In this document: positions 33,096 to 41,743 of the stretch, one piece after another
Layout: the number at the start of each line of letters is the position of its first letter
Numbering within the stretch: position 1 is the stretch's first letter
Source: Defluviimonas salinarum
Lineage (GTDB): Bacteria; Pseudomonadota; Alphaproteobacteria; Rhodobacterales; Rhodobacteraceae
Assembly (NCBI RefSeq): GCF_026013545.1
Contig: NZ_JAPDOG010000017.1
Span: 1-64,000, forward strand
Direction of reading: 5' to 3'
Length of the DNA stretch: 64,000 nucleotides
The notes under the pieces: model-generated
Told to the model about the DNA's origin: nothing
The model's input: only the letters and a program-made list of their open reading frames with translations
Databases searched by the model: none
Program-made: the position numbers and the translations under genes

Positions 33096-34147
33096 GCCTC
33101 GCCGTCGCGGGTTCGGGCGGCGCGGGCCGCCGCATCGGTGCGTGCGGTCTGGCGCTGGCCGGGCTCGCGGCGGCGCTTCTAGCTGGCGTGGTGATCGGCG
33201 AGACGGCGCTGCCGCCTCTGACCGTCCTCCAGGTGCTGGCCAACAAGGTTCTCGGCGCCGGGTACGCGCTCTATCCGGTGGACGAGGGCATCATCTGGAA
33301 CTACCGGCTGACGCGGGCGATCGTCGCGGCGGCCTGCGGTGCCGGTCTCGCAGTGTCGGGCGTGGTTCTGCAGGCGCTTTTGCGCAACGCGCTCGCCGAT
33401 CCTTACGTGCTCGGCATCTCGGCCGGGGCCTCGACTGGGGCGGTGGCGGTGACGATCGCCGGGCTCGGCGCGGGCCTCCTGTCCCTGTCCTTCGGCGCCT
33501 TCATCGGCGCGGTCCTCGCCTTCGGCATCGTCGCGCTGCTCGCCCGCGCGGCGGGGGGCGGCGCGGGGGCGGCGGGCGCGGCGCAGATCGTGCTGGCCGG
33601 GATCGCGGGCGCGCAGCTTTTCAACGCGCTGACCGCGCTCATCATCGCCAAGTCGGCCAATTCCGACCAGGCGCGCGGCATCATGTTCTGGCTCATGGGC
33701 AGCCTCGGCGGCGTGCGCTGGCCCGATGTCTGGCTCGCGGTGCCGGTTGCGGTGGCGGGCGTCCTGATCGTGGCGCTCCATACCCGCGCGCTCGATGCCT
33801 TCGCCTTCGGCTCGGAAGCCGCCGCCTCGCTCGGCGTGCCGGTGCGGCGGGTGCAGGCGGCGCTGATCGGCTCCTCGGCCCTGATCACGGCGGTGATGGT
33901 GTCGATGGTCGGCGCGATCGGCTTCGTCGGCCTCGTCATCCCCCATGCCGCGCGCTTCCTCGTCGGGCCGCGCCACGGGCGGCTCATCCCCGCCTCGGCC
34001 TTCATGGGGGCGGTGTTCCTGATCCTCGCCGACATCCTGTCGCGCGTGGTCATTCCGGGCCAGGTTCTGCCGATCGGCGTCGTCACCGCGCTCGTCGGCG
34101 CTCCGGCCTTCGCGGCGATCCTTGTCAGGGGAGGGCGGCGGCTGTGA
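33092..34147 (+). CDS. btuC: BtuC/FecCD-type ABC permease
   Basis: A 351-residue membrane permease of the FecCD/BtuC family with about ten helices. Characteristic segments are the RLTRAIVAAACGAGLAVSG helix, the following NALADPYVLGISAGAS block, the VGAIGFVGLVIPHAARFLVG coupling region and RHGRLIPASAFMGA. It starts inside the end of btuF (ATGA overlap) and overlaps the ATPase gene by 4 bases. Confidence 0.88.
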   Translation: MSLAVAGSGGAGRRIGACGLALAGLAAALLAGVVIGETALPPLTVLQVLANKVLGAGYALYPVDEGIIWNYRLTRAIVAAACGAGLAVSGVVLQALLRNALADPYVLGISAGASTGAVAVTIAGLGAGLLSLSFGAFIGAVLAFGIVALLARAAGGGAGAAGAAQIVLAGIAGAQLFNALTALIIAKSANSDQARGIMFWLMGSLGGVRWPDVWLAVPVAVAGVLIVALHTRALDAFAFGSEAAASLGVPVRRVQAALIGSSALITAVMVSMVGAIGFVGLVIPHAARFLVGPRHGRLIPASAFMGAVFLILADILSRVVIPGQVLPIGVVTALVGAPAFAAILVRGGRRL

Positions 34148-34905
34148 TCGACGCACATGAACTGAGCTTCTCCGTCCGTAACCGTCGGCTCCTCTCCGGC
34201 GTCACGCTGGGCCTCAAACCGGGCGAGACGCTCGGTCTTGTCGGGCCGAACGGCTCGGGCAAGTCGACGCTGCTGCGTCTTCTGGCCGGGCTGACGCGGC
34301 CCGAGGCCGGCGCCGTGAGGCTCGACGGCGCGCCGCTGGCGAGCCTGCCGCGCCGCACCGTGGCGCAGCGCGTAGCCTTCGTGGCGCAGGCCGCCGAGAC
34401 CGCCGAGCGGCTGACCGGCCGCCAGGTGGTGGAGCTGGGCCGCACGCCCTGGCTCGACGCGCTGGCACCCTGGTCGGAGGCCGACGAGAGCATCGTCGAC
34501 GGCGCGCTTGCCACGGTCGAGATGCTGGATCTGGCCGAGCGGCAGTGGGGCACGCTCTCGGGCGGCGAGCGGCAGCGGCTCCACATCGCCCGCGCGCTGG
34601 CGCAGCGGCCCGATATCCTCCTCCTCGACGAGCCGACCAACCATCTCGACATCCGCCACCAGCTCGCGATCCTGCGCCTCGTGGCCGAGCTGCCGGTCAC
34701 CAGCGTCATCGCGCTCCATGACCTCAACCAGGCGCGGATCTGCGACCGGATCGCGGTTCTTCACCAAGGCCGGCTCGTGGCGCTCGGCCCCGCCGAAGAG
34801 GTGCTGACTCCTGACCGCCTGCGCGCAGTCTTCGGTGTCGCCGCGCGGGAACTAACCGATCCCGCCGATGGAAGCCGCCTTCTCCATTTCCACGCCATCG
34901 CCTGA
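34144..34905 (+). CDS. btuD: BtuD/FepC-type ABC ATPase
   Basis: The ATPase of the importer, 253 residues. Walker A GPNGSGKST, Q-loop FVAQAAETAE, signature LSGGERQR, Walker B ILLLDEPTNHLD and switch His in IALHDLNQA are all intact. The GTG start at 34144 overlaps the permease stop (GTGA). Confidence 0.9.
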   Translation: MIDAHELSFSVRNRRLLSGVTLGLKPGETLGLVGPNGSGKSTLLRLLAGLTRPEAGAVRLDGAPLASLPRRTVAQRVAFVAQAAETAERLTGRQVVELGRTPWLDALAPWSEADESIVDGALATVEMLDLAERQWGTLSGGERQRLHIARALAQRPDILLLDEPTNHLDIRHQLAILRLVAELPVTSVIALHDLNQARICDRIAVLHQGRLVALGPAEEVLTPDRLRAVFGVAARELTDPADGSRLLHFHAIA

Positions 34906-34914
34906 CCGGATCCC

Positions 34915-35709
34915 ATGACCCAGCATCCCCGGCCCATGCCCGGCCTTGCCAACCACACGCTCCGCGAGGAGATCCGCGACTACTGGTCGCGCCGGTCGGA
35001 GACCTTCGACCGCGCCTTCGGCCACCGAATCGCGCCGGGGCCCGAGGCTGCGGCCTGGGCGCAGCCAATGCGCGACCATCTCGGGCCCGAGCCGCTCAGG
35101 GTGCTGGAACTGGCCTGCGGCACCGGAGAGGTGACACGGCTCGTCCATGATCTCGGCCATGACGTTACTGCGCTCGATTTCTCCGAGGCGATGCTGGCGG
35201 TGGCCAAGGCAAAACACGTGGGCAAGGCGCGGCTGCGCTTCCTTCTCGCCGATGCCGGCCAGACGATGGAGCCGACGGCGCGCTACGACGCGGTGCTCTG
35301 CCGCCATCTGGTCTGGACCCTGACCGAGCCCGAGGCGGCCTTCACCGACTGGCACCGGGTGCTTCGGCCCGGCGGGCGGCTTCTCATCTACGACGGCGAC
35401 TGGGCGCGGCCGAAGCTCTCGGGCCGCTGGGCCGCGAAGGCACTCGCGCTCTGGGAGCGGCTCTCGCCCGATCCCGATTACGACGGCGCGCTGGGCGAGC
35501 GCCACGCTGCGATCATGGAGCGCCTGCCGTTCGGCGACGGGCTCACCGCGGCGCGGCTCGCGCCGATGCTGGGGGCGGCGGGCTTCACCGACATCCGCAC
35601 CCAGTCGCACGAGCCGATCGCCCGCGCGCAACGCCGGACGAACGGGCTGCGCAACCGGCTGCGCACCCGTGTCTACCAACGCTTCATCCTGACCGCGCGG
35701 AAGGGATGA
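34915..35709 (+). CDS. SAM-dependent methyltransferase in the cobalamin-riboswitch operon
   Basis: A 264-residue class I methyltransferase. Motif I is VLELACGTGEVTRL, the acidic residue after strand 2 lies in VTALDFSEAMLA, and the post-I region is RYDAVLCRHLVWTL with LRPGGRLLIYDGDW. It resembles the UbiE/type-11 group. It starts 9 bases after btuD, so it belongs to the riboswitch operon. It could modify a corrinoid, its lower ligand or a metallophore, but nothing in the sequence shows which. Confidence 0.8.
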   Translation: MTQHPRPMPGLANHTLREEIRDYWSRRSETFDRAFGHRIAPGPEAAAWAQPMRDHLGPEPLRVLELACGTGEVTRLVHDLGHDVTALDFSEAMLAVAKAKHVGKARLRFLLADAGQTMEPTARYDAVLCRHLVWTLTEPEAAFTDWHRVLRPGGRLLIYDGDWARPKLSGRWAAKALALWERLSPDPDYDGALGERHAAIMERLPFGDGLTAARLAPMLGAAGFTDIRTQSHEPIARAQRRTNGLRNRLRTRVYQRFILTARKG

Positions 35710-35729
35710 CAATGACCCCACCGCCGCAC

Positions 35730-35743
35730 TTGACCCTTGTCAA
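35730..35743 (+). promoter_or_regulatory. CRP/FNR-family box upstream of the phasin-like gene
   Basis: TTGACCCTTGTCAA, a perfect match to TTGAY-N4-RTCAA. Its centre is 71 bases before ATG 35808, so a class II promoter would start near 35778. Confidence 0.72.
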
Positions 35744-35807
35744 TGTCGGGCCTGCGCCTTTGGGCAAGATTACCCTCGGACAGCGCGACCCATGCAGGAG
35801 GATGAAA

Positions 35808-36245
35808 ATGGCCAAGCCCAAGCTCGACACCAACCCCGCCATGGATTTCGGTCGGCAGGCCATGGCGGCTTTCAGCCTCAATCCGCTGGCCGGACCGCCG
35901 GTGCACCAGTTCTGGGAGGTGCAGGAGAAGCTCCTCGACGAGGCCGAGGAGTTCACGCGGCTCTGGTTCGTGCGGCGGCACGCGGCGGCGCGGACGGCGA
36001 TCAAGGCGAGCAAGGAAGCGATGGAGCGCGGTGGCTCGGACCCGACCGCGGTGTTGCGTATGGTGAGCGAGTGGCAGGCCCATTCCGCCGAACGGCTCAC
36101 GGAGGACATCCGGCAATGGACCGAGCTCTGCTCGCGCTGCGCCGGACATCTCGCGCTTGGCGAGGTGGCGGCGGGCGAGGAGGCGCTGGAGAAGGCGTCC
36201 AAGGAGATCGCCAAGGCCGAGGCGAAGCACGCGACGCCGGTCTGA
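35808..36245 (+). CDS. Phasin-like protein
   Basis: A 145-residue helical, Ala/Glu-rich protein with no membrane segment (FWEVQEKLLDEAEEF, EWQAHSAERLTEDIRQWTEL, EEALEKASKEIAKAEAK). Size and composition fit phasins, which coat polyhydroxyalkanoate granules. A phasin role is plausible but only from this overall look. ATG 35808 has AGGAGG 6 bases upstream. A longer upstream frame would run through the FNR-type box and is rejected. It precedes the P-type ATPase by 132 bases that hold nothing else recognisable. Confidence 0.6.
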   Translation: MAKPKLDTNPAMDFGRQAMAAFSLNPLAGPPVHQFWEVQEKLLDEAEEFTRLWFVRRHAAARTAIKASKEAMERGGSDPTAVLRMVSEWQAHSAERLTEDIRQWTELCSRCAGHLALGEVAAGEEALEKASKEIAKAEAKHATPV

Positions 36246-36377
36246 CGGGCTTGGCAGTCGGCGGGTCGGCTGGACGAGTTACCGCGCATAGGCGGGGCTG
36301 ACCGGCCAAGTCGGACGACTTGCGCTGCCCGGTCGGGGGCTCCGGGGTGGTTCTTCACGGGATGACGGGAGCCGAGG

Positions 36378-39026
36378 ATGCCGGAACTGGCGCTGGACAA
36401 GCCATTTGCGCTCGCAGCGGACGCGGTTGCGACCGCGCTCTCCACGGATCCCGCGCAGGGCCTTTCGACCGTGGAAGCCAAGCGGCGGCAGCAGCTTTGC
36501 GGGCCGAACCGGCTGCGCAGGCGCGCCGCCAGAAGTGCGCTCTCCATTCTCCTGCACCAGTTCAGCGGGATCATCGTCTGGCTGCTTGGCGCGGCGGTGG
36601 TACTGTCGCTGATCTTGGGCGATCTCGCCGAGGCCGTCGCGATCCTCGTCGTTCTCGTGATCAATGGCGCAGTCGGCTTCTTCACCGAGCTGCGCGCGTC
36701 GCGGTCGATGGAAGCGTTGCTGCGGATCGCGGAGGTCCGGTCGCTGGTCCGTCGCGACGGGCGTGTCCGCAAGGTCGATGCCCAAGACCTCGTGCCGGGC
36801 GACATCGTGCTTCTGGAGGCGGGCGACATCGTGACCGCCGACCTGCGGCTGGTCGAGGCGTCGAACCTGCAGGTCGACGAATCCGTCCTGACCGGGGAAT
36901 CGGCTCCGGTCGAGAAGGACACGCCCCGCGTCGCCGCCGATGCGGGGATCGGCGACCGCGCCAACACGGCCTTCAGGGGCACCGCGATCACCCGGGGTGC
37001 GGGCGAGGGGATCGTGGTCGCGACCGGCATGGGCACCGAGATCGGCAGGATCAGCGATCTCGCGCAAAGCGCCGAGGGCGAGGCCTCGCCGCTGGAGCGT
37101 CGGCTCGACCGGCTCGGGCACCGGCTGGTCTGGCTGACGCTCGCGCTCGCGGTGCTGACGATCTTGGCAGGCGTGCTGCAGGGGCATGCCTTCGGCACCA
37201 TGCTGCAGACCGGCGTCGCGCTGGCGGTGGCGGCGGTGCCCGAGGGTCTGCCGGTCGTGGCGACCCTGTGCCTTGCGCGAGGGATGTGGCGGATGGCGGC
37301 GCGCAACGCCCTGATCACCCGGCTCTCGTCGGTCGAGACGCTGGGGGCGACGACGGTCGTTCTCACCGACAAGACCGGCACGCTGACGGAAAACCGGATG
37401 GCGGTGGTGCGCTACCTGCTGGCGGGCGGCGATGTGGCGTTCGAGGCGAAGGGCGAGGCCCGCGCGGGGGATGACCGTCTCGCGGCGGCGCTGCGGGTCG
37501 GGGCGCTCTGCATCAACGCCGAGCCCGGCGACGGCGCGGCGGAGGATCACGGCGGCGACCCGATGGAGATCGCGCTCCTTACCGCCGCTGAAGCGGCCGG
37601 GATCGGGCGCGGATGGTTGAAGGAGCACTATCCCCGCGTGCGGAAACACGCCTTCGATCCCGACCGCCGGATGATGGCCTCGGTCCATGCCGACGGTGCC
37701 CGCTTCCTCTACGCGGTCAAGGGAGCGCCCGAGGCGGTCCTCGAGGTCTGCGACCGCCAGCTCGGCGCGGAGGGTCCGGTCCCGCTCGACGCAAGCGGGT
37801 GCGCGGACTGGGCGCGACGGCAGTCGGAAGCCGCGCGGGAGGGGCTGCGGCTTCTGGCGCTGGCGATGAAGGAGGCGGCATCGGACGGCGATCCGCCCTA
37901 CGAGGGGCTGACGCTCGTCGGCCTCGTCTGTTTCCTCGATCCGCTCCGCGCCGATGTGCCCGAGGCGTTGCGCGCCAGTCTCGATGCCGGGGTGCGGGTG
38001 GTGATGCTGACCGGCGATCACGCCGACACGGCGGCCACGATCGCGCGGCACGCCGGGCTCGGGGAGGACGGGCTCGTCGTGATCGAGGGCCGGGACCTGC
38101 GCGGCTTCGACGCCGAGACGGCCGGGGAGGACATGCGTGAGCGGGTGCTCGCGGCCGACGTCTTCGCCCGCGTCGAGCCCGAGACCAAGCTGCGCCTCGT
38201 GTCGCTGTTCCAGAAGCACGGCCATGTCGTCGCGATGACCGGCGACGGCGTGAACGACGCTCCGGCGCTCAGGAAGGCCGATATCGGCATCGCGATGGGG
38301 CTGCGCGGCACCGAGGTTGCGCGCGAGGCGGCCGACATGGTGCTGATGGACGACGCCTTCGCGACGATCATCGCCGCGATGCGGCAGGGACGGGTGATCT
38401 TCGCGAACATCCGCCGGTTCGTCGTTTACCTGATGTCGTGCAACGTGAGCGAGGTCCTGGTCGTCGGCCTCGCCGTCGCCGCCGGCCTGCCGCCGCCGCT
38501 CCTGCCGCTGCAGATCCTGTTCCTGAACCTCGTCACGGATGTCTTTCCCGCCTTCGCGCTCGGCTTCGGGCGGGGCGGGGACCGCGTCATGCGGCGCCCG
38601 CCACGCGATCCGGGCGAGCCGATCGTCGGGCGGCCGGAGTGGATCTGGATCGGTGTTCTGGGGGGCATCATCACCGCCGCGACGCTCGCCGCCTTTGGAC
38701 TCGCGCTGTTCTGGCTCGGTCTTGACCCGCAGCGGGCGGTGACCGTCGCCTTCGTGACGCTCGCGCTCGCCCAGCTCTGGAACGTGTTCAATGTCCGGTC
38801 GGTGGGCGGGCGGCTCCTGCGGAACGACGTGACGCGGAACCCGTTTGTCTGGGCTGCGCTCGGCTTCTGCACGGTGCTGATCGCGCTGGCCCTGTGGTGG
38901 CCCGGCCTGTCCGGCATCCTCGACCTGCCGCACCCCGGCGCAGCGGGCCTGCGTCTTGCCGTCGGCCTGAGCTTCGGGCCCCTCATGGTCGGACAGCTGT
39001 TGCTGGCCCTGCGGCGGGTGGCCTGA
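36378..39026 (+). CDS. P-type cation ATPase (type II, Ca2+-like)
   Basis: An 882-residue P-type ATPase. An N-terminal actuator with TGES (172-175) is followed by the phosphorylated Asp331 (DKTGT), a nucleotide domain, and hinge motifs MLTGDH and MTGDGVNDAPAL. Ion-site residues match Ca2+ pumps: PEGLP in M4 (288-292), Asn and Glu in M5 (YLMSCNVSEVLV) and NLVTDVFPA in M6. No N-terminal metal-binding CxxC is present, arguing against Cu/Zn types. Calcium export is the best guess; manganese is possible. It shares the FNR-type box region with the phasin-like gene. Confidence 0.88.
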   Translation: MPELALDKPFALAADAVATALSTDPAQGLSTVEAKRRQQLCGPNRLRRRAARSALSILLHQFSGIIVWLLGAAVVLSLILGDLAEAVAILVVLVINGAVGFFTELRASRSMEALLRIAEVRSLVRRDGRVRKVDAQDLVPGDIVLLEAGDIVTADLRLVEASNLQVDESVLTGESAPVEKDTPRVAADAGIGDRANTAFRGTAITRGAGEGIVVATGMGTEIGRISDLAQSAEGEASPLERRLDRLGHRLVWLTLALAVLTILAGVLQGHAFGTMLQTGVALAVAAVPEGLPVVATLCLARGMWRMAARNALITRLSSVETLGATTVVLTDKTGTLTENRMAVVRYLLAGGDVAFEAKGEARAGDDRLAAALRVGALCINAEPGDGAAEDHGGDPMEIALLTAAEAAGIGRGWLKEHYPRVRKHAFDPDRRMMASVHADGARFLYAVKGAPEAVLEVCDRQLGAEGPVPLDASGCADWARRQSEAAREGLRLLALAMKEAASDGDPPYEGLTLVGLVCFLDPLRADVPEALRASLDAGVRVVMLTGDHADTAATIARHAGLGEDGLVVIEGRDLRGFDAETAGEDMRERVLAADVFARVEPETKLRLVSLFQKHGHVVAMTGDGVNDAPALRKADIGIAMGLRGTEVAREAADMVLMDDAFATIIAAMRQGRVIFANIRRFVVYLMSCNVSEVLVVGLAVAAGLPPPLLPLQILFLNLVTDVFPAFALGFGRGGDRVMRRPPRDPGEPIVGRPEWIWIGVLGGIITAATLAAFGLALFWLGLDPQRAVTVAFVTLALAQLWNVFNVRSVGGRLLRNDVTRNPFVWAALGFCTVLIALALWWPGLSGILDLPHPGAAGLRLAVGLSFGPLMVGQLLLALRRVA

Positions 39027-39085
39027 CCCGAGACGCGGGAGGGTGCAACGGACTCCGAAACGGCAGCGCCGCATCCTCCGCACGA

Positions 39086-39099
39086 CTGACGCGCGTCAA
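39086..39099 (+). promoter_or_regulatory. CRP/FNR-family box upstream of the Tat-E1 operon
   Basis: CTGACGCGCGTCAA, one base off TTGAC-N4-GTCAA and itself an almost perfect palindrome. Its centre is 100 bases before ATG 39193. It lies in the 166-base gap after the P-ATPase gene. Confidence 0.55.
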
Positions 39100-39192
39100 T
39101 GCAGCGCCGGCCGATCGGCGCCATCCTGACCCGTGATCCGAACGCGCCTGTCGCCGGAGCGACGGCGCGAGATCGGCTGTCGGGAGGACAAC

Positions 39193-40416
39193 ATGACAGA
39201 CCATCAAGGGAATCTGGTGACCTGCCCTGAAGACGAAGGGCAAGCACCGCAATCTGAAGGCCGCCGCGGCTTTCTCAAGCTCGCGGCACTGACCGGCGCG
39301 GCGGCATCGCTGTCGACGCGGCGGGCGCTCGCAAACGGCGACATCGGCTATCACGCGATGGATCTGCCGGACGACAAGCTCGTCGACATGTACCGGACGA
39401 TCCTGAGGATCCGCTGGCACGAGCGGACCCAGGCCGACCAGATGCTCGCGAACCCCGACTACCGGGGCTACAACCACTTCTATGCCGGGCAGGAGGCGGT
39501 CGCGACCGGCGTCTGCGCGGCCCTGCGCAATGACGGGCCGTTCGAGCAGATCGACCTCGTCTATTCCTCGCACCGGCCCTCTGGCCATGCCATCGCCAAG
39601 GGCGTCGACATCCCGACGATGGTGGCCGAGATGGACTTCCGCGCCACCGGCATGAACGGCGGCTACGCGGCCGAGATGCATATCTCGGACCCCTCGGTGG
39701 GCTTCATCGGCGCCGACGGGATGATCGGCCCGGCGCCGGTCATCGCCTCGGGCTCGGCCTTCGCCTTCCGGGCGCGCGGCTCGGACCAGGTGGCGGTGGT
39801 CTTTGCGGGCGACGGCAACTACGCCGCGCCGCATTTCCATTCCACGCTCAACAACGCGAAGCTTCTCGACCTGCCGCTGATCTACGTGTGCGAGAACAAC
39901 CTCTATCACCAGTACGCGCATTACTCGTACTCCTGCCCGCACAAGGACATCGCCGATGCGGCGGCGGCCTACGGCATCCCGTCGCGCACCGTCGACGGGC
40001 AGGACGTGACCCAGGTCTACAACGTTGCGAAGGAGGCGGTGGACCGCGCCCGCGCCGGCGGCGGCCCGAGCTTCATCGAGGCCAAGACCTACCGCTACTA
40101 CAACCACTGGGGCGCCCCCGGCGCCAAGGAGGGCGAGCTCGGTGCCTTCGGCTACGACCCGCTCGCCATCACCTCTTTCCGCCCCGAGCGCGAGGTCCGC
40201 GCCTGGATGCAGCGCGATCCGGTGGACATCGCGCGCAACATCCTCGTCGACTGGGGAATCCTCGAGGAACAGAAGGCGCTCGACATCGAGGCGGAGGTCA
40301 AGGCCGAGATCGCCGCGGCTTTCGAATGGGCGCTCTCGCAACCGCTCTGTACGCCCGAGGATGGTCTCAAGCACGTCTTTGCCGAAGGCACGGTGCCGGC
40401 CCGCCAATTCGGCTGA
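39193..40416 (+). CDS. Tat-signal E1alpha: TPP-dependent 2-oxoacid dehydrogenase-like subunit
   Basis: A 407-residue E1alpha-family protein with a twin-arginine export signal. The signal has the motif RRGFLK (24-29), a weakly hydrophobic core LAALTGAAASLS and a cleavage site after ALA (47). The catalytic body follows: HFYAGQEAVATGV, SSHRPSGHAIAKG, and the TPP/Mg motif AGDGNYAAPHFHS to the CENNLYHQY segment. It has the usual GDG and NN, but an unusual NYAAPHFHS where most enzymes have NxGxFHE. ATG 39193 has GGGAGG upstream; a GTG or ATG farther up would bury the signal. Known E1alpha proteins are cytoplasmic, so a Tat signal is unexpected. E1beta follows directly, without E2 or E3. Confidence 0.82.
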   Translation: MTDHQGNLVTCPEDEGQAPQSEGRRGFLKLAALTGAAASLSTRRALANGDIGYHAMDLPDDKLVDMYRTILRIRWHERTQADQMLANPDYRGYNHFYAGQEAVATGVCAALRNDGPFEQIDLVYSSHRPSGHAIAKGVDIPTMVAEMDFRATGMNGGYAAEMHISDPSVGFIGADGMIGPAPVIASGSAFAFRARGSDQVAVVFAGDGNYAAPHFHSTLNNAKLLDLPLIYVCENNLYHQYAHYSYSCPHKDIADAAAAYGIPSRTVDGQDVTQVYNVAKEAVDRARAGGGPSFIEAKTYRYYNHWGAPGAKEGELGAFGYDPLAITSFRPEREVRAWMQRDPVDIARNILVDWGILEEQKALDIEAEVKAEIAAAFEWALSQPLCTPEDGLKHVFAEGTVPARQFG

Positions 40417-40449
40417 CCCCATTGCCTTCGCGCGTGAAAGGATACGCAA

Positions 40450-41421
40450 ATGACTGAGAAAAGCTGGATGTATTCGGTCCTTGAGGCCGTGCAACACGAA
40501 ATGCGCGAGGATCCGGCGCTGACCTGGATCTTCGAGCTGACCCCGCCAGTGGCGTCGAACCCGAACATGCCGGTGATCAACCTCGAGACCGAGTTCGGCC
40601 GCAAGCGCGTGGTCAACACAGGGATCGACGAGAACTGGATGGCATCGGCGGTGCTCGGCGCCGGGCTCGCGGGCTCGCGGGCGGCGACCTACATCCCCTA
40701 TCAGGGCGCGCTGATGCCGCTCGAGGTGATCCAGAACGTCGCCGGGAAGCTTCGCCACATGACCGGCGGCAAGGCCGCGATGCCGGTGGTCTGGGTGATC
40801 GAGATGACCGGCCAGACGCCCGGCTTCGCGGGGCAGCATTCCTGCTACGAGGAGGACAGCTTCTACATGCACATCCCCGGTGTGCGGACGGTCATCCCGT
40901 CGACGCCCTATGACGCCAAGGGGATGATGCACGCCGCGCTGCGCTCCCCCGATCCGGTGGTCTATCTCTATCCCGCCGGCCTCAGGACGCTGACCGAGGA
41001 AGTGCCCGACGAGCCCTACGAGGTGCCGCTCGACAAGGCGGCGGTGCGGATTGAAGGCAGTGACCTCACCATCGTCAGCTCCGGCGGCGGCATGCCGGGG
41101 GTGCTGGAGGCTGCGGAAGTGCTGAAGGGTGAGGGCATGGGGGTCGAGGTCATTGATCTGCGGGTCTTGAAGGAGATGGACACCGAGACGCTCGTCACCT
41201 CGGTCGCTAAGACCAAGCGGCTTTTGACGGTGGACCAATCCTACTACACGCTCGCTCCGGGGGCCGAGGTCGTCGCCCGCTGCGCCGAGAACGTCGAGGG
41301 CGCTCGGTTCAAGCGGGTCGCCTTCCCCGACGCGCCGCCGCCGGCCTCGCCGGAGATGTTCCTGTGGATGCGGCCGAACGCCGAAGGCATCGCGGGGGCG
41401 GCGCGTGCGCTCGTCGGCTGA
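40450..41421 (+). CDS. E1beta partner of the Tat-signal E1alpha
   Basis: A 323-residue E1beta-family protein. The conserved blocks can be read but are divergent: WIFELTPP stands at the GED(V/I)G position (the Glu may be kept), NTGIDENWMASAVLGAGLAG matches DTPxxE-GxAxGAA, GQHSCYEEDSFYMHIPGV matches QHSQ-E, and PSTPYDAKGMMHAALRSPDP is canonical. No signal peptide is present, so if the complex is periplasmic the subunit must cross folded with E1alpha (Tat hitchhiking). It lies 33 bases after E1alpha with an ATG start. Confidence 0.82.
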   Translation: MTEKSWMYSVLEAVQHEMREDPALTWIFELTPPVASNPNMPVINLETEFGRKRVVNTGIDENWMASAVLGAGLAGSRAATYIPYQGALMPLEVIQNVAGKLRHMTGGKAAMPVVWVIEMTGQTPGFAGQHSCYEEDSFYMHIPGVRTVIPSTPYDAKGMMHAALRSPDPVVYLYPAGLRTLTEEVPDEPYEVPLDKAAVRIEGSDLTIVSSGGGMPGVLEAAEVLKGEGMGVEVIDLRVLKEMDTETLVTSVAKTKRLLTVDQSYYTLAPGAEVVARCAENVEGARFKRVAFPDAPPPASPEMFLWMRPNAEGIAGAARALVG

Positions 41422-41743
41422 CACGGCGCGCGACGGCGGCGCGGCGGTGGACCCGGTGGACGCCGCCCCGCGCTGCCAGTCCTGCGGCAATGGCCGGCTC
41501 GCGCGCGACCGGATCAAGACCGCGCTCTGGTCCGGCAGTCGGCTTGTGGTGGTCGAGGACGTGCCGGCGCTCGTCTGCGGGTACTGCGGCGAGCAGTTCT
41601 ACGAGGACGAGACGGCGATGCGGCTCGACATGCTGAAGGGGGGCGGCTTTCCCTCCGCCGAGGCGACGCGCGAGATGGTCGTGGCGGTCTTCGCCTTCGA
41701 GGCGCCCCGGCCGGACGATGGGGGCGGGGGCGATGAGCGTTAG
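41405..41743 (+). CDS. YgiT-type zinc-ribbon protein
   Basis: A 112-residue protein with two CxxC knuckles (CQSCG at 24-28 and CGYCG at 58-62) in the arrangement of YgiT/MqsA-type zinc fingers (VPALVCGYCGEQFYED). It lacks the DNA-binding HTH that follows in MqsA antitoxins, and no toxin gene is adjacent. The GTG start at 41405 overlaps the end of E1beta by 17 bases, and its end overlaps the next gene by 11 bases. It is therefore tightly tied to the E1/cytochrome genes, perhaps as an assembly factor; its role is unknown. Confidence 0.65.
   Translation: MRSSADTARDGGAAVDPVDAAPRCQSCGNGRLARDRIKTALWSGSRLVVVEDVPALVCGYCGEQFYEDETAMRLDMLKGGGFPSAEATREMVVAVFAFEAPRPDDGGGGDER

Noticed and set aside
35706-35807. 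N-terminal extension of the phasin-like gene
   Set aside because: The extension runs through the FNR-type box and has a weaker start; AGGAGG sits 6 bases before ATG 35808.
36279-39083. Long frame antisense to the P-type ATPase gene (934 codons)
   Set aside because: Mirror of a fully recognisable ATPase with all motifs; no ribosome site and no known domain.
39133-39192. N-terminal extension of the Tat-E1alpha frame
   Set aside because: It would place 20 basic residues before the signal peptide, while ATG 39193 has a good GGGAGG site and leaves a normal Tat leader.
41405-41743. MqsA-type antitoxin of a toxin-antitoxin pair
   Set aside because: No toxin gene or helix-turn-helix domain is present; the gene overlaps E1beta and a cytochrome gene.
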